A stretch of DNA of 64,000 nt, from the NCBI GenBank assembly GCA_009602735.1, contig WELA01003517.1, forward strand, positions 356,028-420,027. Reading direction: 5' to 3'. Below, one piece after another: positions 11,626 through 21,885 of this stretch. How positions within the stretch are numbered: the stretch's first letter is position 1; each line of letters opens with the position of its first letter. Below the pieces are notes generated by a model. That model did not search any database, was not told the origin of the DNA, and worked only from the letters and a program-made list of their open reading frames with translations. Both the position numbers and the translations under genes were made by a program. Source of the DNA: Mesotaenium endlicherianum. Taxonomy: Eukaryota > Streptophyta > Zygnematophyceae > Zygnematales > Mesotaeniaceae.

Positions 11626-12470
11626 TTACCAATTGGCAAATCCCAAGAACGATTGGAGTTCTTTCTTGGTCGTGAGGGTTGGCCATTCCTCCACCATCGT
11701 GGTCTTCTTGGGGTCCATCTTGATGCCATCAGCAGTCACGTAGAGACCTAGGAACTCCACTTCTTCTTTGGCAAACTCGCATTTTGACTCCTTTGCAAAT
11801 AGCTTGTTTTGCTTCAATACTTCGAAGACTTCTTTCAAGTGCTTTGCATGCTCTTCAAGGGTCTTGCTGTAAATAAGGATGTCGTCGATGAATACCACCA
11901 CAAATATGTCCAACATGGGTTGAAATATGGTGTTCACCATAGTCATGAAAGTTGCTGGCGCGTTGGTGAGTCCAAATGGCAGGACCATAAACTCAAAATG
12001 TCCACATCTTGTCCTGAATGCCGTCTTCTCTATGTCAGGTTCGGCGATGCGAATCTGGTGGTAGCCGCTTCTCAAGTCCACCTTCGTGAAGCACTTGGCT
12101 CCAATCGGCCGGTCCATGAGCTCATCCATGCGCGGCAGCGGGTATCGATTACTGATGGTGATCTTGTTGAGGGCGCGATAGTCCACACACATCCTCAAGG
12201 TACCATCCTTCTTCTTGACAAATAGCACCGGGGCTCCAAATGGCGACTTGCTAGGTCAAATGAAGCCATGCTCCAGTAGCTCCTTGATTTGCTTCTTGAC
12301 TTTGTCTAGCTCCGTGTACGACATCTTGAACGTAGGCCGAGTGATGAGCTTGCTTCCGGGCTCCAATTCTATCTTGTGGTCTACAAATTTTTTGGGGAGT
12401 AGCCCCTTGGACAGTTCCGAGGAGAGTACTTCTTTGTAGTCCTCCAAGACTTCTTGTATCTCCTTGCAAA
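11626..12470 (-). pseudogene. E1 reverse transcriptase region
   Basis: The main open part (11626-12228) contains [46 protein letters not shown] and the catalytic FIDDIL box, followed by the [11 protein letters not shown] connection to RNase H. The more N-terminal part lies up to about 12470. It copies element RNA into DNA. It belongs to the same polyprotein as the surrounding domains. Confidence 0.88.
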
Positions 12471-12490
12471 TGGGGCTGCCTTCTTGACTC

Positions 12491-13161
12491 TTAATGTCTT
12501 TCTTGATGTCTTTTGGCGTGATCAAGGCCAAAAGAGGCTCGTGTCCCTTCCTCACAAGTCTTGAGTTGGAGAGCGGACAATGGTATCTTGTGTGCCGGCT
12601 TCTTGATGTCTTGGGTCTGGATATTCTGGATTGCGCGCAAAATACAGATTCTTGACGTGATGTCGTTCTTGATCTTGATAGTACCGTCCCTCCAATCACC
12701 TTGAAGGTTGTGCTTGGTCAACCAAGGCGTCCCTAGGATGACGTCATACTTGCCCAATTACATGGGGGAGAACATTACTCTATCCTTGAAGGACTTGACA
12801 AGGGGTACGTCTTCTTGGAAGGGGTAGTATAGAAGAATCCGTCGGGCCTCATAATCTCCTCGTCGTGGTCAAGATTTTGCATAGTGATACCATGCTTGGT
12901 GGCAAAATCTGCAACGAAAAAGTTGCCTTGAGCTCCCCTATCCACCAAGATGTGGACCTTCTCTCCTTCAAGGTAACCTCTCAAACTCATTGGGGCTGGA
13001 ACGTCGTCTTCAACGGGGGTCTCCACCTCACTTGGCATGTTGCCCTCTCGTGAAGTGGGTCTTGGGGTGGTAGGCTCCTGGCCTACCGGCGCTGTCCATT
13101 TTTTGACAACTTTTTGGGGCATGAGAGTGCACGATGGCCCTTTTCCTTGCAATAAAAGCAT
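12491..13161 (-). pseudogene. E1 aspartic protease region
   Basis: The region follows the gag zinc knuckle. It has an active-site-like block VHILVDRGAQGNFFV near 12930 and a downstream YDVILGTPWLTKHN block near 12720, the usual two landmarks of a retropepsin followed by the conserved Leu-Gly motif. It processes the polyprotein in the family. The identification rests on position and these two blocks. Confidence 0.7.
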
Positions 13162-14287
13162 AGTCCAGCCGTCATGAGAGCTTCTTTTTCAACCGGGGAG
13201 AGTCTTGCTTTCACTCCTTGCTGGTTTCTTGCATCATAAGTGTCATTGGAGGGTCTTCCACTCTTCCGGGCAGCTGCGGGGTCCCTTTCAATAACTCTAA
13301 TTTCCATGGGTGTGGGTCCAAATTCGGATGTGAAAGGGGCTGGGTACACCCGCGTCGTTGGTGCCCGTGGACATGAAGGCAAGGAGTGCTTGAAATCCAA
13401 GATATCCACCTTTTGAGCCACTTCAATAATCTTTGAGAAGTTCGTCAGGTCGCGTAATTGCACTTCCTTTGCCACCTTGGGCTTGAGGCCAAAGATGTAG
13501 CGATCAATCTTCTCCTCGAGAGACATGTTGGGGATCTCAAGAGTGAGGCGTGAAATCTGGATGTATACTCTTGAACGGACGTCGCTTGCTTGAGATGGTG
13601 GAGTTTTCCTTGGGCAATCTTCTCCGCTTTGATGGGCATGAATTGCTTCTTGAGGGCCTCGCGAAAATCTGCCCATCTTGCATATCATGGTGGGGGCTCT
13701 GGGCCGAGCACGGGGTGCACCATAGCTTGATATACAGCCGCTTGATAGTTACGCCACCATGATGTTGCTGCTCCTCCAAGTAAGGTAACGGCAAAGGGAA
13801 CGTAGTCCTCCTCGGGTACTTCAAGGAATATGAGGTATGTCTCCACTTGGTAAAGCCATAAATTCAGGTTGGCTCCTTTCTCGGAGTTGAAAGTGTTGGG
13901 TTTGCCGGGCTTGATGAGTTTCCTTGCTCTCGTAGGCTCTTGTAGAGGCGCTTGAGCCGTAACTGGATTTGGAGCGTTGCTTGCAATAGGGGCAACTATG
14001 GCAGCCATAGCTTCTCTTGACGCTTGCACGGTTGCTTCATAGGTGGCCTAGCCCACGTGGTTGTGGACGGTCATTAAGAAGGCTGCCCACCCATTTGCGG
14101 GAATTCCTTGTGGTGGGGTCAACTTTGCTATAGCGGCTGCCACGGGATTTGACGGTGCTCCTCCTCGTGGTGCTTCTTGTTGTTGCAAATTTTCTTGAGT
14201 GGGCTCTCCCATTGGCGCTGGAGGAGGGTCTCTTGGAGATGAAGTGCTTCCTTCGAAAGCTTGCTGTCGGTCTTGAGGATTGGCCAT
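13083..14287 (-). pseudogene. E1 gag with CCHC zinc knuckle
   Basis: It starts MANPQDRQQAFEGSTSSP near 14287, close to the primer-binding site. A retrotransposon gag core follows (GANLNLWLYQVETYLIF, ATSWWRNYQAA), and the end is a zinc knuckle CFYCKEKGHRALSC near 13160. Gag packages element RNA; the knuckle binds nucleic acid. Confidence 0.8.
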
Positions 14288-14311
14288 CTTCTTGTGCTAC
14301 CAAAGTGCCTA

Positions 14312-14323
14312 GCTCCGATACCA
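14312..14323 (-). promoter_or_regulatory. E1 primer-binding site
   Basis: On the minus strand, one base inside the 5' LTR, TGGTATCGGAGC resembles the complement of the 3' end of initiator methionine tRNA (TGGTATCAGAGC), the usual primer for plant Ty3/gypsy elements. Confidence 0.8.
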
Positions 14324-14324
14324 C

Positions 14325-14825
14325 TGTAGTGAAATAGATAGATAAAGTACTTGGTAAAATATAATACTTTATCTATTCAAAACAAGGATCTTTGAACACA
14401 AGTGGTAGCTTCTTGAAATAGAGATGGCTTCTTGAAAGTTGATATAGTTCTGGAATTTGGCAAGTACAAGAGTGATTCTAGAATGCCTTTCTATTTTCTA
14501 TCTCTTGTTTATGTACTTGCTACATTAGTAATTTCTAGGAAGGTGCATGTTGACGTGTTGGCACCCAACACATCCCAAAACTTGCCACCTCTTTCTAGAA
14601 TAATGTACATGTCCTTTTGACCTAAAATTGGCACATTTGACTTTTGCCACATGGAGTTCTTCTAGGTCCTTCCTCTAACTTCGAAAATGCCTTAGAAGGT
14701 TCAAAGAACATGAACCAAGTCACTAGAGTATCTATTTACACTTGAATCCACACAATACTACTCCAAATATACTCAAAAGCATTAAAATGAAAGCAAACTA
14801 ATATAGTATAACTCAAATCACTACA
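14325..14825 (-). repeat. E1 5' LTR
   Basis: 501 bp, ends TGTAGTGATT and TCACTACA in element orientation. It is the partner of 8200-8690 and should carry the promoter of the element. Confidence 0.9.
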
Positions 14826-15169
14826 ACGCCGGTAGGACCTCGGCTCACCAAACCCATAGCCATCTCCCATCATCCCGAATCGTCATCCACCCCAAGGGTG
14901 TCAACTGGCCACTCATCTAGCATATCGCTCTTAGATGCATAACTAGGCAGTTCACTGATACCGAATACGGCAGTCAGCTGGCTGGCAAAGAATATGTCAG
15001 CAAGCTGACCAATACTGGACTTCAGCGTACTGCTCTTGGCTAAGTCATTATACTGACTTTTACTAAAAAGTCGAGCAGACTTACTACTAACTAAAGTTCA
15101 GCACACTGAACTTAATTAATGATTATATTTGAAAGAATATTACACCATCAATAATATTGATTGATTACA

Positions 15170-15741
15170 AGTATGTACGCTTGACCTCCATCAACAAATT
15201 CACCAAACTACACTAAAGTGCATTAGACAACCTACTGACTTTTTTCGACGGAGTAAGTTTACTTGCATTAAATCCATATACATTCATTTACATGAACTCG
15301 CACATGTGAGCATATTGACATATTACTTATTTAGTGACATATTTATGTGTACAATTCATTGAATAAATTTTAAAGTGATTCATTACATCTCAATAGTAGA
15401 TACGGCGTTTGACTTATCGGTTGCTGCCCTCACGCCTTTGCATACGGTCCCTTTGTTACATCGACGTCGTAGTATGCTCCTGACGCGCTCATCTTGGCCC
15501 TTTGAGTCTCTAGCTCTGCAAGTTTTGCACTCAATGCATCATACTCTCGGTTACCCTTGCAGTAACCAGAGTTGTTCCTTTCCCCTTTTTGTCATACTCT
15601 GCCTCTTGCGTGGCAGAATTGGCCCATGGAGGCTTACATAGGAGGCTTCAATTGCGGGTTCCTTGACCAATAGTCATCCTCTGAATGGCCCTTCTTGCTG
15701 CAATGCACACAAACTTGTGCTTTGCTACCAGCCAATATCTT
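15170..15741 (-). pseudogene. Gag fragment with zinc-knuckle-like motif
   Basis: On the minus strand, 15.38-15.73 kb reads AQVCVHCSKKGHSEDDYWSR and then, in places, a Lys/Glu/Ala-rich coiled segment (YDALSAKLAELETQRAKMSA). This order, zinc knuckle then short coiled coil, also occurs in E6 gag (44.9-45.2 kb), so it may be a distant relative of that family. It is wedged between the solo LTR and the LTR piece of E2. A fossil fragment; 15170-15370 holds nothing recognisable. Confidence 0.4.
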
Positions 15742-15929
15742 GGCTGTCAAAGAATGTGTCAGCAAGCTGACATGAGTTGACTTCAGCCTGCTGCCCCCGG
15801 CTGAGTCATTAAATTGATTATTTAATAAAGTCTAGCAGACTCAATATTAACTACAGTCCAGCAGGTTGAACTCATTTAACTATAATATTTAGATGAATAT
15901 TACATCAACCAATGTACTGATTTATTACA
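15742..15929 (-). repeat. E2 3' LTR part
   Basis: In element orientation it starts TGTAATAAATCAGTAC right after the polypurine tract and matches the first approximately 190 bp of the LTR at 23287-24006, including the inverted-repeat units around CAGCAGGCTGAAG. Confidence 0.8.
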
Positions 15930-15944
15930 ATCCTTCCAACTTAA
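15930..15944 (-). promoter_or_regulatory. E2 3' polypurine tract
   Basis: On the minus strand TTAAGTTGGAAGGAT abuts the 3' LTR. The equivalent in E4 is TTAAGTTGGAGGGAT (39684-39698). Confidence 0.75.
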
Positions 15945-15984
15945 CATGTTGTCGCCTCGACAACACTAACACTAGTAACAGCGT

Positions 15985-17690
15985 GCTGTCCCTTTTGTCC
16001 CCAGCCTACTGCCATTAGGAGGGAGATGTCCCTGAGGCCCTATACTCAGGGGAGCCAGACCTCCTCCTGTCTTGGGGTCTCCTGAAGCTTGGGGGATCCG
16101 CGTAGGGGCCTCGCGGAGAACGCAGTAACTGGACTGTTTCCTCCTGCACAATTTGAAACTGAAAGGAGGCAGCCTTCTCCTGGGCAGCCCGCAAACTGAC
16201 AGGTGCATATACCGGCATTCCAGAAGGATGTTGCATGACATGAGCCAAGGGCACATGCCCTCTCTACGAGGAAGATGCTGGCAGGCCTTTGGCTATCTCC
16301 CTAGCAGCCCTCCTGTCTGCCGTGTTTGACTAGGTCTCCGTGCCTGCAGATGGGCTCTGTCCTCTGGCAGCTCCCAGCGAAGTGATGTCCTCCTCTTCAG
16401 CGAGCTGTTGCAAGGCCATCCAAGTCTTCTCCCTTACAGGGGATGTGGTAGGTGTCAGGACCACAGCAGGGCTAGTGTCCTCCTCCTCGCCTTCCTCTTC
16501 TTCCTCTGCTTCCTCTGACCCCTCCTCCTCTTCTTCCCCTGGTTCCTCTGAGATCGCTGGGGTTTCCTCTGTCAGCTGCTCTAGCTCTTCCCGAGAAAAA
16601 GAATATTCCACTGACCTTCCCCATTTGGGTGCGGGTGGAGGCTGTTGAGTGCGGATCGCATGCAGGTCCTTTTCTCCTTGCTTGCTTGCCCATTTGGCAT
16701 AAGCATGCTTCCCTTTAGATAATGACTCACGGGCCCTGCTCTTGTCCTCCTGCGTTTCTTGGCTCATGCAGTCTCTTACTCCATCCAGTCTTGGGTCCCA
16801 AGCGGCAATATGAGGAGGCAACACTATGTTTTCCTGTAGGTCCGTTAGGAAGTCTTCCTCCCTTGCCTCGTCATTTTGCTGGTCCCTCATGTTGATGGTC
16901 ATCCACCGCCATTCGGTGGGCTTTTGGAAAAAGGCAGGGTCTGTCCTTTCAGAGTGCAAGGGTACCAGTGCCCTGCGAAGTCTAGCTGACTGGTTTCTCT
17001 GGCCAAGAACTCCCAGCTTCTCCTCTCCACCTCATTATACATGGCCTTGAACCGGTTATGGGGTGTAGAGTCCTTAAAGCTGTCCGCGTCCCAGGGGATC
17101 AGCATGATGACCCTATCCTTTCCCCGGATACCTGGGATCAATACAACTCCTGTCTTATTTGCTTAGGCCATTGCCTTGGCCTCTCTGACTGTATACCCTA
17201 CCATCCTGGCATAATCGTGGTAGAGGAGTAGCCCAGTGCTGACCTCAATTTACTTGTCAAACTATTCGGATGTCTCCCCTTCCCTCTGCAGGATGTCCTG
17301 CTGTGCCTCACTGCGACTTCTCTGGGCATACTTGAAGGCCTCCTTCAGTAGATCAAAGCCCTTGCCCAGTACTGTGTGGCGGTAGCTGCCGATTCTCCTT
17401 TGTTCTTCTTCTTCAACCTGCTGCTTCCGCCTCTCCTCGGCTTGCCTCTCCTCTTCCGCCCTCTTGGCCTCCTCTGCAGCCTTTTTGTCCAATTCTTCCT
17501 GCCTCAGCCTGGCCTGTTCCTCCTCTTCCTTCTTCTTCTGTGCCTCCAGCTGTTGTTGGAGTCGTTGCGATTCTCGAGCGAAGATGGAGGATGATTCGAT
17601 GTCGCCACGGAATTCTAAGTATTCTGCATGCGCCTCTTCCGCTCTTCTCTTCCTCTTAAGTTCCGACTTCCGGGTCATCCTGCTCAATCA
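15985..17690 (-). pseudogene. E2 extra ORF (ORF3), coiled-coil protein of unknown function
   Basis: It begins MSRMTRKSELKRKRRAEEAH at 17687. A highly charged coiled coil (residues about 30-115, rich in Glu, Gln, Arg, Lys) is followed by a conserved middle with YRHTVLGKGFDLLKEAFKYA, IPGIRGKDRV, FKAMYNEVERRSWEFLARET and SQLDFAGHWYPCTL, then PPHIAAWDPRLDGVRDCMSQ. After that come a basic stretch (GKHAYAKWASKQGEKD), a Glu-rich segment near 16500 and a Gln/Pro-rich tail. No signal peptide, membrane segment or known enzyme motif is visible, so it does not look like a classical envelope. The same protein is found at 29.1-31.2, 37.9-39.5 and 62.6-63.5 kb, always just downstream of the chromodomain. 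Function unknown; the conservation of the middle suggests selection in the family. Confidence 0.75.
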
Positions 17691-18040
17691 TAAACACAAT
17701 GCAGTTAATGAAGTCATGATACTTTGCCGCTACTGAGTGCCCGTGGTGAAGAAGAACGTGATAGGGAGAGTCCCTAGTGTGTAGTACCTTGTGTGAGTGA
17801 GTATAAGAGAGAATTGAGTTAGAGAGAAAAAGTGAGTATGAGCGCAAGTTGAGTGTGTAGAATGGTTATGAATTTTGCCTGGTTGATCTCGAAACGGAAC
17901 ACATTCCCTCCAACTTAATCGTAATTTTGAAGGTGGGCTGCCTGTCAAAACTGTCACTATCTGTCACATTCCCCTCCGACTTATATGAAGACAGGACCTC
18001 CTGTCATTTGTCCATGTCCACTGAATGACAGTTAGGGAGG
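17691..18040 (-). promoter_or_regulatory. E2 spacer with two internal polypurine-like tracts
   Basis: Between chromodomain and ORF3, the minus strand holds TTAAGTTGGAGGGAAT (17904-17917 core) and a second AAGTCGGAGGGGAAT (17969-17982 core), with GTGACAG repeats between and around them. A pyrimidine-rich CTCACTTTTTCTCTC stretch follows before the ORF3 start. The same arrangement is found in E3, E4 and E7. It could supply extra plus-strand priming sites, or a promoter or splice sites for ORF3. Confidence 0.55.
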
Positions 18041-18726
18041 GGTGCCAGCCGCCCGAAGGTGGAACCGTTTCAACGCCCCTTTGGCATTGGTCAGCTGGTC
18101 TTTAAATTCCCAAGTGTCTCCAGAGGCATCGTAACCCTTCCATCTGACCAGGTACTTCATGACATATTTAGATGATCGACGGACAGAGCGGGCGTCTAAA
18201 TGTCCTCCACCTCATATTCCTCAGGTTCACCATCCCGGACAGCGGGGACCGGTCCCGGTTGGACAGGTAACCGACCTGTGAACAGTGTGTCACCTTTGAT
18301 GTATGGTTCCAGGAAGGAGACATTAAAGACCGGGTGATCCTTATATTCTGCTGACGTGTTCAGTTTGTAAGCATTTTGACCGACACGGCGCACCACCGAA
18401 TATGGACCCACCCAGATAGGACCAAGCTTTTTCTTGACCACACCAGGTAGGTACAGGTGCTGAGAATGCAATTTGACCAAATTGCCCTTAGAAAATGTCA
18501 GTTCTTGACGGTGCTGACTAGTATATTTTTGTTGGTCTGCCTGGGCTTTGTGCAGGTTCTGTTGGACTTCTGACAGGGTGTCAGCAAACTCCTGGGTTAA
18601 CTGGAGGGAGATCGAATTGTCAATCCCTTCAGGGTGAGTTAAAGATTCCCCTAGTACATTTGAAGGAGACTTAGGGACTCTACCCAGGCTCAGTTCAAAA
18701 GGAGTCTTGCCCGTTGACGCGTGCAC
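18041..18726 (-). pseudogene. E2 integrase C-terminal part and chromodomain
   Basis: It carries the late catalytic region (HASTGKTPFELSLGRVPKSP), the barrel (LGPIWVGPYSVVRRVGQNAY, HPVFNVSFLEPYIKGDTLF) and then a chromodomain (EEYEVEDI and, leftward to about 18050, the YLVRWKGYDASGDTWEFK type block). It is the same polyprotein as the integrase at 18745-19530. Confidence 0.85.
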
Positions 18727-18744
18727 CGCACTGTTGACCGCAAT

Positions 18745-19530
18745 TTAGATTTGAGGTAACAGGTCATCCCAATTATCTTGATTTTGGTTAATGTAGGCTC
18801 TCGGTACCTCTTGCAGAACTCGTTTATTTCTTTCAGTTTGCCCATCAGTCTGAGGGTGGTTTGTTGTGCTGAGCAGCAGTTTGACTCCCATTAACCCCAT
18901 TGAAGCTCTCGAGAACTTAGAGGTAAATTTTGAGTCTTTGTCTGAGATGATATTAGAGGGTAGCCCATGTTGGCATACGACATGGTTGTAGAACTGTCTC
19001 GCTGTTTCGAGTGCAGTTTTGGGGATCAAAATGACCATTTTTGTCAATTTATCCACTACTACCAGTATCGAATCATGCCCATTGGCTAATCTTGGTAGTG
19101 TTACCACCCAATCCATGGATATTGTTTCCCAACGGCCACCAGGGATGGGCAGCGGTTGTAAGATGCCCCCCGATGGCGTGTGCCTAGACTTATTCCTTTG
19201 AATCTGGTCACAGGACATAATGTATTTTAAGACCTTCCGAGGTAATCCCTCCCAATGATAATGTTTTGCCAGCTTGCCAACAGTTTTGGCCTGCCTCAAA
19301 TGCCCACCCAGTAAACTGTCATGTGCTTGACTCAGTAAAAGGGACCTTATTTCCAAGTTATTAGGAATGACCAGCTTCAGCCTGCCTGAAGTGGTTTTAG
19401 TCACCCACACCCCTCCCTTAAGCCTATACCCGAGTGCAGTAGCAGGACACACACCATCAGTGGGGCTGGGCTCAAATGTTGGGTCAGAAAGGTAGGCTTT
19501 CTTAAATTGTTCAAGGAAGGACTTTTTCAC
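18745..19530 (-). pseudogene. E2 integrase zinc-binding and catalytic region
   Basis: About 260 residues. The HHCC region (HDSLLGGHLRQAKTVGKLAK, then SCDQIQRNKSRH) is followed by a core with SMDWVVTLPR, the SDKDSKFTSKF block and HPQTDGQTERNKRVLQE, marking the catalytic Asp-Asp-Glu triad. It inserts element DNA into the host chromosome. Confidence 0.87.
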
Positions 19531-19593
19531 CTTTAGTGAAGTGAGTGCACAAAGAACTTTATCTACAGCATGCTGACTAAAGTTCCTTTCTTG

Positions 19594-20316
19594 TTAGTCA
19601 GGTCTTCTAGAGAGTGTATCTGCAGGATTCAACTTTCCTGGTTTGTAGTCGATCTGGACTTGAAACTGCTCCACCATCTGGCTCCAACGGTTCTCCCTCC
19701 TGGACAGCTTGGACTTCTTTTGAAAGTGAGTCAGAGCTAGATGACCCGTAATCATCTTAAAAGCTTTACCATGTAAGTATGCTCTCCACTGTTTGAGCAC
19801 ATGAATGATAGCTAGCAGCTCTTTATAGTGCACTGAGTACTTAATCTCCGCTGGATTAAATTTCATAGACTCGTACATCACAGGATGCCAGTCCTGCCGT
19901 TCCTTACCATCCTTTGTGGTTTTGTCAGCAGGCTGCAACAAAATAGCACCAATGGCAAAGTCAGAGACATCAGTGACTACCTGCACCGATTTGCTGGGGT
20001 CATACACAGCTAGCACCGGGGCAGAACAAAGAGCATCTTTAAGGGTCTGGAAGGCAGCCTGCTGCTCTTCCCCCCACACATACCCTATGTCTTTCATAGT
20101 AAGGTCAGTTAGTTTACTGGCCTTTGTAGAATAATTCTCAATAAATCTCCTATAGTAGTTAGCCAACCCGAGGAAGGATCTAACTTCAGAGACAAACTGT
20201 GGTACTGGCCAGTGCCTTATGGTCTGGACTTTCTTAGGATCCATGCTGATCCCTTCTTTATTGACAACGTGGCCTAAGAAGTCAATACTTTCCTTAAAGA
20301 AATCACACTTGCTCAT
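19594..20316 (-). pseudogene. E2 RNase H region
   Basis: About 240 residues, starting with the reverse-transcriptase connection ([20 protein letters not shown]). It then has [50 protein letters not shown] and [20 protein letters not shown], ending [15 protein letters not shown]. Typical Ty3/gypsy RNase H. Confidence 0.88.
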
Positions 20317-21101
20317 TTAAGCATATAAGTGATTTCTTCTCAGAGTGTCCATGACTGTCTTTAAGTGTTCAGCGTGCTGAGCTTCATCTTTAGAGAAAAT
20401 TAAAATATCATCCAGGAAAATTTGCACAAAGTTATCCAAATAAGGCCTGAAAATGTCATTCATAGCACCCATGAAGGTCGCAGGAGCATTAGTCAGTCCA
20501 AATGGCATCACGTTGAATTCATAGTGTCCATAACGTGTGCGGAAGGCAGTCTTGTGTTCATCCCCCTCAGCAATTCTGATTTGATGATAACCACTCTTGA
20601 GATCTATCTTACTGAACACCTTAGCACCAGACAAGGTATCAAGCAAGTCCTCGATTCTGGGTAAAGCATACTGTTCTTTACTGTAATTCTGTTCAGAGCT
20701 CTGTAATCCACACACATCCGCTTGCTGCCATCCTTTTTCTTAACAAATAGGATGGGTGATTTACTGGGGGAAATCTAACCATTTTCCTCAAACTCTGCAA
20801 TCTGTGTTTTTAACTCTTCGCTCTCCACATAGGACAAGCCATAAGTGCGTTGCCAGGGTGGCTGACTCCCATGTAATAAGTCAATCCTGTGATACACTTC
20901 CCTCTTAGGAGGTAGTCTCGGAGGCATATTAAAAATATCAGTGTATTGAGCAACAACTTTTGCAGCAGTAGGGTGCGCCGGAGGACTTACCTTTTTCTCA
21001 ACCACTTCTTTAGGTTGAAGGGGTACTTCTCTTAGCAGCAAACAGCACATTCTGTCTTCCCTCTGGTTCCAGCTTTCGATGAACTCTATTGCATTCAGCA
21101 A
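20317..21101 (-). pseudogene. E2 reverse transcriptase region
   Basis: It contains the N-terminal [20 protein letters not shown] block, [40 protein letters not shown] and the catalytic FLDDILIF box. The domain order protease, RT, RNase H, integrase is Ty3/gypsy. Confidence 0.88.
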
Positions 21102-21111
21102 TTTGCAGCCT

Positions 21112-21885
21112 CTACTTTTCCTTCATTTGCCATCTATACAGGACAACAGGAAGAGCACTGGTGGGTGCCAAGTTAATCTGCCCATCAGTGGCTCCTCTCA
21201 GTTTAACCGTACCTCTGCTCCAACACACTTCAGCTTGATGTTTATTAAGCCAGGACCTGCCTAGCACGAAGTCATAAAAACCAGTATTGAGTACCTCAAA
21301 TGTAAGCGTTTCAATTAGAACTGCAGTGCCAGAACCTAACTGGACCTCCATAGGCTTGATTATGATTCCTCCGGGTATACTTGAGGCATCTCCAAATATT
21401 TTTCTATTCCCTTGGGTGACAGTAGGCTGCCTTAGCCGCTTAACTAAGTCCTTATGGATGAAAGTATATGACGCCCCTCCGTCAACAAATGCCCTCACCT
21501 TCCTACCTGCAATCATGCAATGCAGTAGGATAGGGGGGACTGTCTTTTCCTGACTTTCGCATTTTTCTCCTGACTTAACAAAGAAATGTTGGACATCAGG
21601 TGGAACAAGATCATCCAGAATGTGCACTCTCTGGAGATCTATATTGCTGATGGTCTCCTTTATCTGGTTGTCAGGCATGCATAGTGAATCCAGTTGAGCA
21701 AGACCCATAATCCCTGCTACGAGGGCAGCTAGTGACGACTCACTATCTCTAGCTTCCTCACAGTCAGTAGACTGGATTACTGACTGTTGCTGTCTTTTAA
21801 AGGCTCGTCTTTTCTCTCGACCTTGGGAAGGTGCTTGTCTGGACACTGCTCTCTGAAGTGACCTGCCTGCTGGCAATAGAAGCAA
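21112..21885 (-). pseudogene. E2 protease region
   Basis: It contains the active-site block VRAFVDGGASYTFIHKDLVK and the later FYDFVLGRSWLNKHQAEVCW, as in retropepsins. It overlaps the end of gag (after the zinc knuckle) and leads into the RT region. Confidence 0.8.

Larger units (their letters stand above)
8200..14825 (-). mobile_element. E1: Ty3/gypsy chromodomain LTR retrotransposon fossil
   Basis: The element has two LTRs of about 0.5 kb, a primer-binding site, a polypurine tract and parts in the order gag, protease, reverse transcriptase, RNase H, integrase, chromodomain, which is the Ty3/gypsy (chromovirus) order. It sits inside an older solo LTR and is flanked by ACGTC (8195-8199) and ACGCC (14826-14830), a probable 5-bp target duplication. 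The LTR copies look roughly 90-95 % alike by eye, so it is not recent. All parts are present but the coding region is broken in about ten places. Confidence 0.9.
7833..15169 (-). mobile_element. Solo LTR of the E2 family, split by element E1
   Basis: Bases 7833-8199 and 14826-15169 together make one LTR of about 711 bp in minus orientation, running from TGTAATCAATC at 15169 to ATTTCA at 7833. It matches in length and sequence the LTRs at 23287-24006, 39699-40415 and 56214-56935. The flanks are AATAT (7828-7832) and AGTAT (15170-15174), a 5-bp target duplication with one change, and no internal region is attached, so it is a solo LTR. E1 was inserted into it later. Confidence 0.75.

Noticed and set aside
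15985-17690. ORF3 as a classical envelope gene
   Set aside because: It is in the right position, but no signal peptide, cleavage site or membrane helix is visible; the protein is charged and coiled-coil in type.
15985-17690. ORF3 as a host myosin or caldesmon-like gene
   Set aside because: The Glu/Arg/Gln-rich coiled coil would give such hits, but the same protein recurs in four retroelement copies at the same place.
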